7,234 nt of DNA from Betaproteobacteria bacterium (GTDB lineage Bacteria > Pseudomonadota > Gammaproteobacteria > Burkholderiales > SG8-39). Where the stretch lies: NCBI GenBank assembly GCA_019245555.1, contig JAFARH010000021.1, forward strand, positions 1 through 7,234, read 5' to 3'. The notes beneath the pieces were generated by a model. The model made no database searches and was not told the origin of the DNA. It saw nothing but the letters and a program-made list of their open reading frames with translations. Shown piece after piece: positions 1 to 6,142 of the stretch; the first letter of the stretch is position 1, and each line of letters starts with the position of its first letter. Both the position numbers and the translations under genes were made by a program.

Positions 1-279
1 GACAAGGTCATGGAAGCCGGCCTCGACGCGGGCGCCGAAGACGTCATGAAGAACGACGACGATTCGGTGGAGCTCATCTGCGCGCCGGACGATTTCACCG
101 CCGTTACGGCCGCGCTGGAGAAGGCGGGCCTAAAGCCGGAGCTGTCCGAGATCACCTGGAAGCCGACGAACGAAACCGCGATGCCGGCCGACCTGCAGGG
201 GCGCATGCGGAGCCTCGTCGATGCGCTCGAGACCCTGGACGACGTCCAGAACGTCTACACCACGGCGGTGATCGACTGA
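1..279 (+). CDS. yebC: YebC/PmpR/TACO1 family protein, C-terminal part
   Basis: This is the last 92 codons of a YebC-family gene whose start lies outside the window; the reading frame is open from base 1. The family was long annotated as a transcriptional regulator, and work on bacterial and mitochondrial (TACO1) members points to a role in translation of difficult sequences. Family features visible are the AGAEDV stretch followed by an acidic loop, the 'ALEKAGLKP' helix, and the closing '[11 protein letters not shown]' segment, which matches the C-terminal domain end of YebC proteins. The gene ends in TGA at 277-279, and the ruvC start overlaps that stop, so the two are probably co-transcribed and translationally coupled. 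The yebC-ruvC-ruvA order is common in Proteobacteria. The upstream part of the protein cannot be judged here. Confidence 0.93.
   Translation, partial: DKVMEAGLDAGAEDVMKNDDDSVELICAPDDFTAVTAALEKAGLKPELSEITWKPTNETAMPADLQGRMRSLVDALETLDDVQNVYTTAVID
264..273 (+). promoter_or_regulatory. Extended Shine-Dalgarno sequence for ruvC
   Basis: The bases GGCGGTGATC match 9 of 10 positions of GGAGGTGATC, the sequence complementary to the conserved 3' end of 16S rRNA. The core GGCGG ends 7 bases before the CTG at 276, an ideal spacing. The site lies inside the last codons of yebC, so it may be partly fortuitous, but it decides in favour of 276 as the ruvC start. Confidence 0.65.
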
Positions 280-791
280 GAATCCTCGGCATCGATCCGG
301 GCCTGAGACTCACGGGATTCGGCGTGATCGAGGTCAGGGCATCGGGGCTGAGGTACATCACCAGTGGTTGCGTTAAGTCAGGCGAGGGCGAGCTCGCCAG
401 CCGGTTGAAAACCATCCTCGAAGGCCTGCGCGAAGTGATCTCGGCGAATGCGCCCAATGCCGTGGCGGTGGAGAAGGTCTTCGTTAACGTCAACCCACAG
501 TCGACGCTCGCTCTGGGACAAGCGCGTGGCACCGCGATCTGCGCCGCGGTGATCGCCGGGCTGCCGGTCGCGGAGTACACCGCGCTGCAGGTGAAGCAGT
601 CGGTCGTGGGCAACGGTCACGCCGCGAAGGAGCAAGTGCAGCACATGGTGCGGCGCCTGCTCGACCTGCCGGGCGAGCCTTCATCCGACGCGGCCGATGC
701 GCTCGCTTGCGCGATCTGCCATGCGCATGGCGCACGATTGGGTGAGATGCCGCTCCGCGGCCTGCGCATGCGCAAAGGCAGGCTCGTATGA
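276..791 (+). CDS. ruvC: Crossover junction endodeoxyribonuclease RuvC (CTG start)
   Basis: RuvC resolves Holliday junctions by symmetric nicking, acting with the RuvAB motor. Read from the CTG at 276 the product is 171 residues (E. coli has 173) and begins with the family N-terminus, (M)RILGIDPG. The four catalytic acidic residues are all present and fall at exactly the E. coli positions: Asp7 in IDPG, Glu66 in AVEKVF, Asp138 and Asp141 in SSDAADAL. The next in-frame start, GTG at 324, would remove Asp7 and the first beta strand, so it cannot be the functional start. No ATG, GTG or TTG occurs in frame in the bases just upstream; the CTG overlaps the yebC stop as CTGA. The stop TGA overlaps the ruvA ATG (ATGA, 788-791), indicating a coupled operon. 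Function is certain; the CTG start is an inference with strong support. Confidence 0.95.
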   Translation: MRILGIDPGLRLTGFGVIEVRASGLRYITSGCVKSGEGELASRLKTILEGLREVISANAPNAVAVEKVFVNVNPQSTLALGQARGTAICAAVIAGLPVAEYTALQVKQSVVGNGHAAKEQVQHMVRRLLDLPGEPSSDAADALACAICHAHGARLGEMPLRGLRMRKGRLV

Positions 792-1354
792 TCGGCAGGC
801 TTTCCGGCAAGCTCACCGCGAAGAACCCGCCGCAGATCCTGGTCGAGGTGGGAGGCGTGGGCTACGAGGTCGACGTGCCGATGAGCACCTTCTATGCACT
901 GCCGTCGACCGGAGGGTCAGTCACGCTCTTCACGCATCTCGTGGTGCGGGAGGACGCCCACATCCTGTATGGCTTCGCGACAGGTGAAGAGCGGTCAGTC
1001 TTCCGGCAGCTGATCAAGGTATCGGGTATCGGCCCGCGCACCGCGCTCTCGGTGCTTTCGGGCATGTCAGTCGCTGATCTCGCGCAGTCCATCGCGCTGC
1101 AGGATGTCGCGCGCCTGATAAAGATCCCGGGCATCGGACGCAAGACTGCCGAGCGGCTGCTGCTCGAGCTCAAAGGCAAGCTCGCCGAAGCCGTGGGTGA
1201 GCCGACGACAGAACGCGGCGCCGATGTCGTGAACGCGCTGGTCGCGCTGGGATATAGCGATAAGGAAGCAGCGATTGCGGTGAAAGGCCTCGCCCCTGAT
1301 ATGCCGCTCGCCGAAGCGATTCGCGCCGCGCTCAAGACGCTGGTTCGCCGCTAA
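788..1354 (+). CDS. ruvA: Holliday junction branch migration complex subunit RuvA
   Basis: RuvA forms a tetramer that binds four-way junctions, holds them open and loads the RuvB motor. The 188-residue product (E. coli 203) shows the full architecture: an N-terminal OB-fold starting MIGRLSG (about 1-62); the acidic pin Glu55-Asp56 at the same numbers as in E. coli; two helix-hairpin-helix motifs, VSGIGPRTA (78-86) and IPGIGRKTA (113-121), for DNA backbone contact; and a C-terminal domain III (about 145-188, '[12 protein letters not shown]') that contacts RuvB. The linker between domains II and III is short, which accounts for the reduced length. The ATG overlaps the ruvC stop by 4 bases. Unlike the common arrangement, ruvB does not follow; it lies 4.8 kb away at 6143. 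Confidence 0.97.
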   Translation: MIGRLSGKLTAKNPPQILVEVGGVGYEVDVPMSTFYALPSTGGSVTLFTHLVVREDAHILYGFATGEERSVFRQLIKVSGIGPRTALSVLSGMSVADLAQSIALQDVARLIKIPGIGRKTAERLLLELKGKLAEAVGEPTTERGADVVNALVALGYSDKEAAIAVKGLAPDMPLAEAIRAALKTLVRR

Positions 1355-1368
1355 ATACGAAAATTTAC

Positions 1369-1401
1369 GTTGCAATTCCGCAACATGCGAGCGAAACGCT
1401 C
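1369..1401 (+). repeat. Two small adjacent inverted repeats after ruvA
   Basis: GTTGC-6-GCAAC (1369-1384) and GAGCG-AAA-CGCTC (1389-1401) lie 15 bases after the ruvA stop. Neither is followed by a T-tract, so they are not a standard intrinsic terminator; they could cap the ruvA 3' end or be chance. The rest of the 164-base gap to the first barrel gene shows no confident -35/-10 pair. Confidence 0.3.
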
Positions 1402-1483
1402 TGTACGATGGCGGTCGCCTCAGCCTGCGGTCAGCGCGGCTTTGCTAGTGTGTGCGGGCGCGATTTTTGGATTCCAGTAATAC

Positions 1484-1495
1484 TGTGCGAGCACA
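1484..1495. promoter_or_regulatory. Short dyad upstream of first barrel gene, possible operator
   Basis: TGTGC-GA-GCACA is a perfect 5-base inverted repeat centred about 30 bases before the ATG at 1519, in an AT-richer stretch than its surroundings. It could be a repressor site or a 5'-UTR hairpin; no regulator can be named. Confidence 0.25.
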
Positions 1496-1518
1496 CAATA
1501 ACAATTGGGGGCAGTTAT

Positions 1519-2118
1519 ATGAATAAAAACGGGAAGACGATTGCGATGATTCTTGGCTTGGCGTTGAGCGCCGTGATGCCGTTTGCGGCGCAAGCGCAAG
1601 CCGTTGCCGCAAAGCCTGGTTTCTACCTGGGCGCGGGGATCGGGACCGCCGACGCCTGGGACTACAACTGTGACGCGCTGCCAACCTGCAAGAAGAAGGG
1701 CTCCGCGTATCGTTTCTTCGGCGGCTGGCAATTCAGCCGTAATTTCGCCGTCGAGGCCACCTACGCCGATTTCGGCAAAGTATCCTCGAGCAACGGGGGC
1801 AATTTCGACGAGAACATCAAGGTAAGTGCTGGCGACGTCACTCTCGTCGGTGTGTGGCACGCACTTGAGACCCTCGGGTTTTACGGCAGGGTCGGCGGGT
1901 ACTATTCTCAGTCCACGAGGACAACCACCCAGTCGGGCGTTACGACCACGACCAAGGAGGGCAGGGGTAATCCTACGATTGCGGGCGGCTTCCAGTGGTA
2001 TATGACCGGAGGCCTCGCGCTGCGCGGCGAGGGCCAGCGTTACGTCAAGGTAGGCGGTGGCACCATCGGCGACAGCGACTACACGCTGTACAGCCTCAAT
2101 CTGCTCTACAAGTTCTAG
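1519..2118 (+). CDS. Outer-membrane beta-barrel protein, OmpA-barrel/porin-like (paralogue 1)
   Basis: The 199-residue product has a Sec signal peptide: basic MNKNGK, a hydrophobic core (about 7-22), and probable cleavage after Ala26 (AQA/QA). The mature part begins with a first strand, GFYLGAGIG (34-42), and continues with alternating amphipathic strands separated by polar loops, ending in LYSLNLLYKF with the terminal Phe typical of BAM substrates. This is the pattern of an 8-stranded outer-membrane barrel (OMP_b-brl type); no specific function can be assigned. Cys51 and Cys57 form a C-x5-C pair in the first loop, probably a disulfide. The ATG at 1519 was chosen because it gives a clean signal peptide and has GGGGG at 1507-1511; an upstream in-frame GTG/ATG at 1408 would add 37 residues unlike a leader. 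The next gene, 25 bases away, is a paralogue. Confidence 0.85.
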   Translation: MNKNGKTIAMILGLALSAVMPFAAQAQAVAAKPGFYLGAGIGTADAWDYNCDALPTCKKKGSAYRFFGGWQFSRNFAVEATYADFGKVSSSNGGNFDENIKVSAGDVTLVGVWHALETLGFYGRVGGYYSQSTRTTTQSGVTTTTKEGRGNPTIAGGFQWYMTGGLALRGEGQRYVKVGGGTIGDSDYTLYSLNLLYKF

Positions 2119-2143
2119 CCAAATATCCGCGAGGGGGCGGACG

Positions 2144-2710
2144 ATGAAAGCGATGAAATTCCTATTGCCGGCGGCGATTGCGCTCAGCCTCGCCGCGCCG
2201 GCGTCCGCTCAGGAGAGCACTAGCACAGCCGCTAGCCATTACTACGTCGGAGCCAGCGCCGGCCAGGGCCACTGGCGCTCGATGTGCCAGAACGCGCCGA
2301 GCTGCGACGACACGAACACCACCGTCGCCGCCTTCGCGGGCTATCGCATCAACCCGATGTTCAGCGCCGAGCTTGGCTTCCGGAACTACGGCATGGTGCA
2401 CGCCTCGACTGCGTCGGTTAAAGGCAAAGGCTGGGAGATCGACGGTCTCGCGTCGTGGCCGGTGGTCGGTGATCTTTCCGTCTTCGGCAAGCTCGGCATC
2501 TTCCGCGGCGTCGTCAAGGGTGACGGCACGCTGACGGGAGCGAAAGAGACCAATTACGGTCCGACCTACGGCGTGGGCGTGCAGTACGACATCAACAAGA
2601 ACATCGCGCTTCGCGGCGAGTGGCAGGCCTATTCCGGCCTCGGCGGCAGCACGCTGCCTAAAGGTGACCTTGATACTCTGAACGTCGGGGCGCTCTGGCG
2701 ATTCCAGTAG
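2144..2710 (+). CDS. Outer-membrane beta-barrel protein, OmpA-barrel/porin-like (paralogue 2)
   Basis: The 188-residue product has a signal peptide (MKAMKF, hydrophobic 6-20, cleavage likely after Ala22 in ASA/QE) and a mature barrel beginning HYYVGASAG. It is clearly related to the preceding gene: the same first-strand motif, a C-x5-C pair at Cys48 and Cys54 in the same loop, the same late segment (IALRGEWQAY here, LALRGEGQRY there) and the same length class. The end, LNVGALWRFQ, carries Phe one residue before the terminus rather than at it. The start is supported by GAGGGGG at 2131-2137, about 6 bases from the ATG; an alternative ATG at 2153 would also leave a usable leader. With only 25 bases between the genes they are probably one transcript that arose by tandem duplication. 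Its 3' end overlaps the convergent hydrolase gene by 53 bases. Confidence 0.85.
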   Translation: MKAMKFLLPAAIALSLAAPASAQESTSTAASHYYVGASAGQGHWRSMCQNAPSCDDTNTTVAAFAGYRINPMFSAELGFRNYGMVHASTASVKGKGWEIDGLASWPVVGDLSVFGKLGIFRGVVKGDGTLTGAKETNYGPTYGVGVQYDINKNIALRGEWQAYSGLGGSTLPKGDLDTLNVGALWRFQ

Positions 2711-3539
2711 GCTGGTCCGCGGTCTGATGTAGCAAAAAGTCGGTCAGGCGTTTGCGCACCTTCGCATCGCGCAGCGCCTGGATGTGTCCGCTGTCCGGAA
2801 TCTCCCAGTAAGCCTTCGGCTCGTGCGCCGCGTCGTACAGCATTTTCGAGTGATGCGGTGCGACGACGCTGTCGTCCTCGCCATGGATCAGCAATAGCGG
2901 GATCGGCGCAATCGCGGCCACGGCGGCGCGCGGCGCGTAATCGTTGTCGACGGTGTAATCCGGCAGCCACTGCAGCGGCCAGGTGATGAAGAAGTCCGCC
3001 ATTTTTTCCCGCGCCACCATGCGGTAGTCGGCAAAAGCGCTGTCGGCGACGACGGCCCGTATGTTGTCGCGATATTTGCTGTGCGCGACGTAGTAGATGG
3101 CGAGCGCACCGCCCAGGCTTTGTCCGAAGACGACAATGCGTTCTGGATCGACGTCGGCGCGCTCGAGCAGCACTCGCATTGCCGCGTCGATGTCGAGCTG
3201 CACGCCGGCAAGCGATGGCCGCCCCGCCGAGCCGCCGTAGCCGCGATAGTCGAACGCCAGCACGTTGAATCCGGCCGCTGGCAGCCACGCGACGTTCGCG
3301 AAGTGCGCGCTGATATTCTGCGCGTTGCCGTGCAGATAGAGCACCGTGCCGTGCGCCTCGCCGCGCGCCGGCATGAACCATGCGAAGAGGGCCGTGCCGT
3401 CGGCGGCCTTGAACTCCACCGGCTGGTACTCGATGCCGTAGATGCCAGGACTGGAATAGATGGTGCCGGTCGGCTGGAAGAACACCGGCGTGCACGCGCT
3501 TGCCGCGAGAACCAAGATCAGGATGGTGGCGAGGCGCAT
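2658..3539 (-). CDS. Lipoprotein alpha/beta hydrolase (BEM46/YfhR-like serine hydrolase)
   Basis: The 293-residue product starts at the ATG at 3539 with a lipoprotein signal peptide: MRLATILILVL then AASAC, fitting the permissive lipobox, so Cys16 would be lipidated and the protein membrane-anchored outside the cytoplasm; Thr at +2 predicts outer-membrane sorting if Lol rules apply. The hydrolase fold is complete: oxyanion motif HGNAQN (70-75), FDYRGYG (96-102), nucleophile elbow GQSLGG with Ser141, acid Asp223 in HGEDDSVV, and His252 in DSGHIQ. These motifs resemble the BEM46/YfhR/ABHD13 group (COG1073); substrates are unknown. The gene begins 4 bases after the stop of the DUF4105 gene, so the two are almost surely co-translated. 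The last ~20 residues, after FLLHQ, look like an unconserved tail and run antisense into the second barrel gene. An upstream in-frame start at 3722 lies inside the DUF4105 gene and was rejected. Confidence 0.9.
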   Translation of the reverse strand: MRLATILILVLAASACTPVFFQPTGTIYSSPGIYGIEYQPVEFKAADGTALFAWFMPARGEAHGTVLYLHGNAQNISAHFANVAWLPAAGFNVLAFDYRGYGGSAGRPSLAGVQLDIDAAMRVLLERADVDPERIVVFGQSLGGALAIYYVAHSKYRDNIRAVVADSAFADYRMVAREKMADFFITWPLQWLPDYTVDNDYAPRAAVAAIAPIPLLLIHGEDDSVVAPHHSKMLYDAAHEPKAYWEIPDSGHIQALRDAKVRKRLTDFLLHQTADQPTGIARAPRRSEYQGHL

Positions 3540-3543
3540 CACG

Positions 3544-5439
3544 TCAGAAGTAGAGCTGGAGGGAAAGCATTCCGCTGTTGAAATGCCGGTCAGCTTCGCG
3601 CCGGCGCTCAAAGTCGAAGCGCAGCGCGCTGTCGCGCCCGAGCGCGAAGCGCTGCTCGAGGCCGACGCGGCGCGGCTGGTCGCTCTCGCCGAGAAAATAG
3701 TTGAGGCCGCTCGCGTAGGCATTGGCGCGCCAATGCGACGTGAGGTCGACTATCGTTCCCAGCCGGCCGCCGGCGCCGACGCCATAGCCGCCATCGAGCT
3801 CGCGGTTCAGACGGAAATTTGCCTCGCCCAGCGCGTAGAAAAGCATATGGCCTGCGCGATCCGACCAAGCGGCGCCGCCGCCTCCGCCGAAGAATCCCAC
3901 CAGCGGCTCCGAACCATTGCGTACGAAGGAGCGCTCCCATCCGCCGGAGACCCGCCATGAACGCGGCTGGAAAAAGTCGTCGCGGGGCGCAAAGGACAGG
4001 ATATCCACCGGCACGAAGCGCTCGAGGCGCGTCGCGCCGTCGTCGTAGCGACGCACGATGGTGTCGAAGAACTCGATCTGCGCACCCCGCGCGTAGCCTC
4101 GCTCCGGGTCCATGACCTCGTGGTAGGTCGGATGGAACGCCAGCTCCTGGAAATTCTGGCCATCGCGCTGCCCGGCGCCGAAGGAAGCGCGGGAGGTGCC
4201 GTGGGCGTTGTCCGGACGGGTGCCGGAATCGATCGCGGGCTTCTGCGGTCCAACGTCGACTTGGCTGCGCGCTACAAGGAGCTCGCGGGCGAGCGCCGCC
4301 GGATCGGGGACATCCTTCTTGCCAGTGGCGCGCCGGTAGTTCACGTAGTCGTAGCTCGTTTCGAGGATCGCGGCGGCACGCGGCGCAGGGCGGCCACTGA
4401 GCGCCTCGGCGCTCTGTGCCCGTCCCAGGCTGAGATTCTTGGCAATGCCGCGCTCCTCCTTCGACAATGTCGCGAGCCGCGCCTCGATGATCGTGGCGTT
4501 CGCCGGTCGATACACCGTTCTTGCGACCAGGCCCGGTTGCGCGGTGATGGCGCGCACCGTGTCCACCGGCAGCGCCCACCAGCGGAATGGCGCCGTCAGG
4601 TCCAGCTCCGGTCGTGCTACCTGGAGCAGGGCGTTCAGATGATACGAACAGTTTTCGTCGAAAAAGAAGTATTGGAAGTAGGCCGGAAGGAGTTCCCAGG
4701 CATGGCGTACCACCCGCTCCACTTCATCTCGCGTGAACGCAAGCTCGTATTCCCATAAGTCACGGTTCTCCAGGTCGCTGTACTCGCGCACTTTCAGGTA
4801 ATAAGGCAGCACCGAGAACGTTCCCGCGTAGCCGCCGAAGAGTCCCTTCACGGCGAACGAGATGCCCTCTCGCTCATTCGTGTTTGCCGCGAAGTTAACC
4901 GTATAGGCGAGGAGCCGGGTGCGCTCGTCCTGGTCGCGCGCATCGACGCGCAGCAGCGTATGGCCGTACATCGTCGATGGGTTGTTGACATACGCGGAAG
5001 CAAAAACGACTGTGAGGCTGTTGGCGTTCAGAGCTGCATGCCACTCCTGGAAGCGCCTGCACTCGCGCAAAGGCAAACGCTGGCGATCGAAGCGCAGCTG
5101 CTCGTCGAGCCACGCGCGCCGCGCGATGAGCTGGCATTGCGGGTTCTGCCGGTCGGTGGTCTCTTCGACCGGCGAGTAAAAGCTCGCGAGCGTCGCCTCG
5201 AGCTCCGCCTGGGGGTTGGTCTTGCCGCGAGGGCCGGCGGTGAAGAACTCCGGGTCATCGACCAGGCTGTGCACGCCGCTGCCGATCAGGTCGGGCAGGT
5301 AATGCCCGAGCTTCAGCCACTCGGGCCGCTCCGCAAGCTTGAGCGCACGCGAGCGCGCGACGAGATCGGCGAGATAAGCGTCGTCGGCGCCGAATGCGCA
5401 GGGCGCGATCAACGCAGCCAGGAGAAGCCAGAGACGCAC
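3544..5439 (-). CDS. DUF4105 (Lnb N-terminal periplasmic-like) protein with C-terminal outer-membrane barrel
   Basis: From the GTG at 5439 the product is 631 residues. A signal peptide (VRLWLLLAALIAPCAFGA, cleaved near residue 18) is followed by a helical N-terminal region (about 20-135), then the DUF4105 core (about 140-290). The core has His160 in MYGHTLLRVD and Cys264 with His267 in DENCSYH, the arrangement expected of a circularly permuted papain/LRAT-like fold, with Cys264-His160 as the candidate catalytic pair. A charged linker (about 320-430) leads to a C-terminal region (about 450-631) of alternating hydrophobic residues, Gly-rich turns and a final LSLQLYF, which I read as an outer-membrane beta barrel. 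I recall that Pfam relates DUF4105 to the periplasmic domain of the Bacteroides lipoprotein N-acyltransferase Lnb; that is memory, not a search. The gene lies directly after the terminator of the DUF3015 gene and 4 bases before the hydrolase gene. Enzymatic activity is inferred, not shown. Confidence 0.85.
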   Translation of the reverse strand: MRLWLLLAALIAPCAFGADDAYLADLVARSRALKLAERPEWLKLGHYLPDLIGSGVHSLVDDPEFFTAGPRGKTNPQAELEATLASFYSPVEETTDRQNPQCQLIARRAWLDEQLRFDRQRLPLRECRRFQEWHAALNANSLTVVFASAYVNNPSTMYGHTLLRVDARDQDERTRLLAYTVNFAANTNEREGISFAVKGLFGGYAGTFSVLPYYLKVREYSDLENRDLWEYELAFTRDEVERVVRHAWELLPAYFQYFFFDENCSYHLNALLQVARPELDLTAPFRWWALPVDTVRAITAQPGLVARTVYRPANATIIEARLATLSKEERGIAKNLSLGRAQSAEALSGRPAPRAAAILETSYDYVNYRRATGKKDVPDPAALARELLVARSQVDVGPQKPAIDSGTRPDNAHGTSRASFGAGQRDGQNFQELAFHPTYHEVMDPERGYARGAQIEFFDTIVRRYDDGATRLERFVPVDILSFAPRDDFFQPRSWRVSGGWERSFVRNGSEPLVGFFGGGGGAAWSDRAGHMLFYALGEANFRLNRELDGGYGVGAGGRLGTIVDLTSHWRANAYASGLNYFLGESDQPRRVGLEQRFALGRDSALRFDFERRREADRHFNSGMLSLQLYF

Positions 5440-5440
5440 G

Positions 5441-5473
5441 AAAAAAAACCCTGCGGTCGCCCGCAGGGTTTTT
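5441..5473 (-). terminator. Intrinsic terminator of the DUF3015 gene
   Basis: Read on the minus strand, an 8-bp GC stem CCCTGCGG/CCGCAGGG (5461-5468 with 5449-5456) is extended by 5 A-T pairs, has a 4-base loop (5457-5460), and is followed by an 8-base T-tract (5448-5441). It begins 15 bases after the DUF3015 stop. The T-tract ends one base before the GTG of the DUF4105 gene. The A-T flanks could allow weaker termination in the opposite direction, although no + strand gene ends here. Confidence 0.9.
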
Positions 5474-5488
5474 CGGACTGCCGTCGGC

Positions 5489-5968
5489 TTAGAGCGCGGC
5501 GGTGTAGCGCGAGAGCTGCGCGTTGTCCGCCAGCACCTGGCGCAGGGCAGCCATGATTTCCGGCGTGCCGTCCGTCGCGAAGATGCGCGCCATGTTGCTC
5601 TTGGCGGCGCGGCTGAACGCATCGCGGTCCTGCGCCTCGACGCCCATCAGGAGCGCGAGCGAGTCAAGGGCTTCGCCGCTGCCGACCGACATGTCGCGCG
5701 CGAGGGCTTCCTTGTTGCCGTCGATGAAGAGCGCCGTCTTCCAGCTTGACTTCACGGTGCCGTCTTGCGTGCAGCCCGACGTGCCGAACGTGATGCCGAA
5801 CGTCTGGTTGCCGAACGTGCCGTTGGTCGTCACGGCAAGAACCTGCGGCGCAACGCCCGACTGACCGTCAAACAGCTTCGTTCCCCAGCCGCAGCTGCCG
5901 ATGTTGTCGGCCATCGCGGTCACGGGGAATGCGGCTGCCACGGATACGACTGCCAGTAGCTTTTTCAT
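5489..5968 (-). CDS. DUF3015 family secreted protein
   Basis: The 159-residue product has a clear signal peptide (MKKLLAVVSVAAAFPVTAMA, cleavage after Ala20). The mature part shows features I associate with DUF3015: SCGWGTKLFDGQ near the N-terminus, TTNGTFGNQTFGITFGTSGC in the middle, and a helical C-terminal half with 'SGEALDSLALLMG'. Cys26 and Cys66 are the only mature cysteines and probably form a disulfide. The function of the family is unknown; the product should be a small soluble periplasmic protein. The ATG is preceded by GGGAG at about 5 bases. It heads the minus-strand block, has its own terminator, and lies upstream of the DUF4105 gene; I recall these two families also neighbouring each other in other Proteobacteria, which a search could confirm. 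Confidence 0.88.
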   Translation of the reverse strand: MKKLLAVVSVAAAFPVTAMADNIGSCGWGTKLFDGQSGVAPQVLAVTTNGTFGNQTFGITFGTSGCTQDGTVKSSWKTALFIDGNKEALARDMSVGSGEALDSLALLMGVEAQDRDAFSRAAKSNMARIFATDGTPEIMAALRQVLADNAQLSRYTAAL

Positions 5969-5996
5969 CTCATCTCCCAGAGTGAGTCCAGATACG

Positions 5997-6017
5997 AAGT
6001 CGTTGTTTCAGCGACTT
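5997..6017. repeat. Inverted repeat in the DUF3015/ruvB divergent gap
   Basis: AAGTCG (5997-6002) and CGACTT (6012-6017) form a 6-base inverted repeat with a 9-base loop, 29 bases upstream of the DUF3015 start codon. No T-tract follows on either strand. It could be an operator or a 5'-UTR hairpin of the DUF3015 mRNA. Confidence 0.35.
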
Positions 6018-6022
6018 ATTTG

Positions 6023-6049
6023 CGTTCTCGAATAGCCTGTGAGAGAACG
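6023..6049. repeat. Second inverted repeat in the DUF3015/ruvB divergent gap
   Basis: CGTTCTC (6023-6029) and GAGAACG (6043-6049) form a perfect 7-base inverted repeat separated by 13 bases. It sits 5 bases from the preceding repeat, between two divergent genes, a usual place for a regulator site. The remaining bases of the 174-base gap show no further structure that I can support. Confidence 0.4.
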
Positions 6050-6119
6050 GTGAGGGATTGTTCTGGGCCGCACATAGGGATGTCAAGGCAATGCGTCGCG
6101 CCCGCGCAACGCTGCGCTG

Positions 6120-6125
6120 CATAAT
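6120..6125 (+). promoter_or_regulatory. ruvB: Possible -10 element for ruvB
   Basis: CATAAT matches the sigma-70 -10 hexamer at 5 of 6 positions and would place the transcript start about 10 bases before the ruvB ATG. No convincing -35 is seen 16-18 bases upstream. ruvB must have a promoter of its own here because it is cut off from ruvA and faces away from its neighbour. Confidence 0.3.
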
Positions 6126-6142
6126 GCACGGGGATTGTAGAA

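Noticed and set aside
1369..1401. Intrinsic terminator after ruvA
   Set aside because: The hairpins are short and lack a following T-tract on the + strand, so they are listed only as inverted repeats.
1408..1518. N-terminal extension of the first barrel protein from an in-frame start at 1408
   Set aside because: The extra 37 residues do not resemble a leader, and the ATG at 1519 gives a normal signal peptide with a ribosome site.
3540..3722. Start of the hydrolase at 3722
   Set aside because: The added segment lies wholly inside the DUF4105 gene and precedes a clear lipoprotein signal peptide starting at 3539.
3608..4579. Long minus-strand frame (323 codons) within the DUF4105 gene
   Set aside because: Arg/Gly-rich low-complexity product typical of an off-frame reading of GC-rich coding DNA.
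4120..4758. Plus-strand frame (212 codons) opposite the DUF4105 gene
   Set aside because: Antisense shadow with no signal, domain or plausible ribosome site.
5440..5622. Start of the DUF4105 protein at 5622
   Set aside because: This would translate the terminator and the end of the DUF3015 gene; the signal peptide begins at the GTG at 5439.
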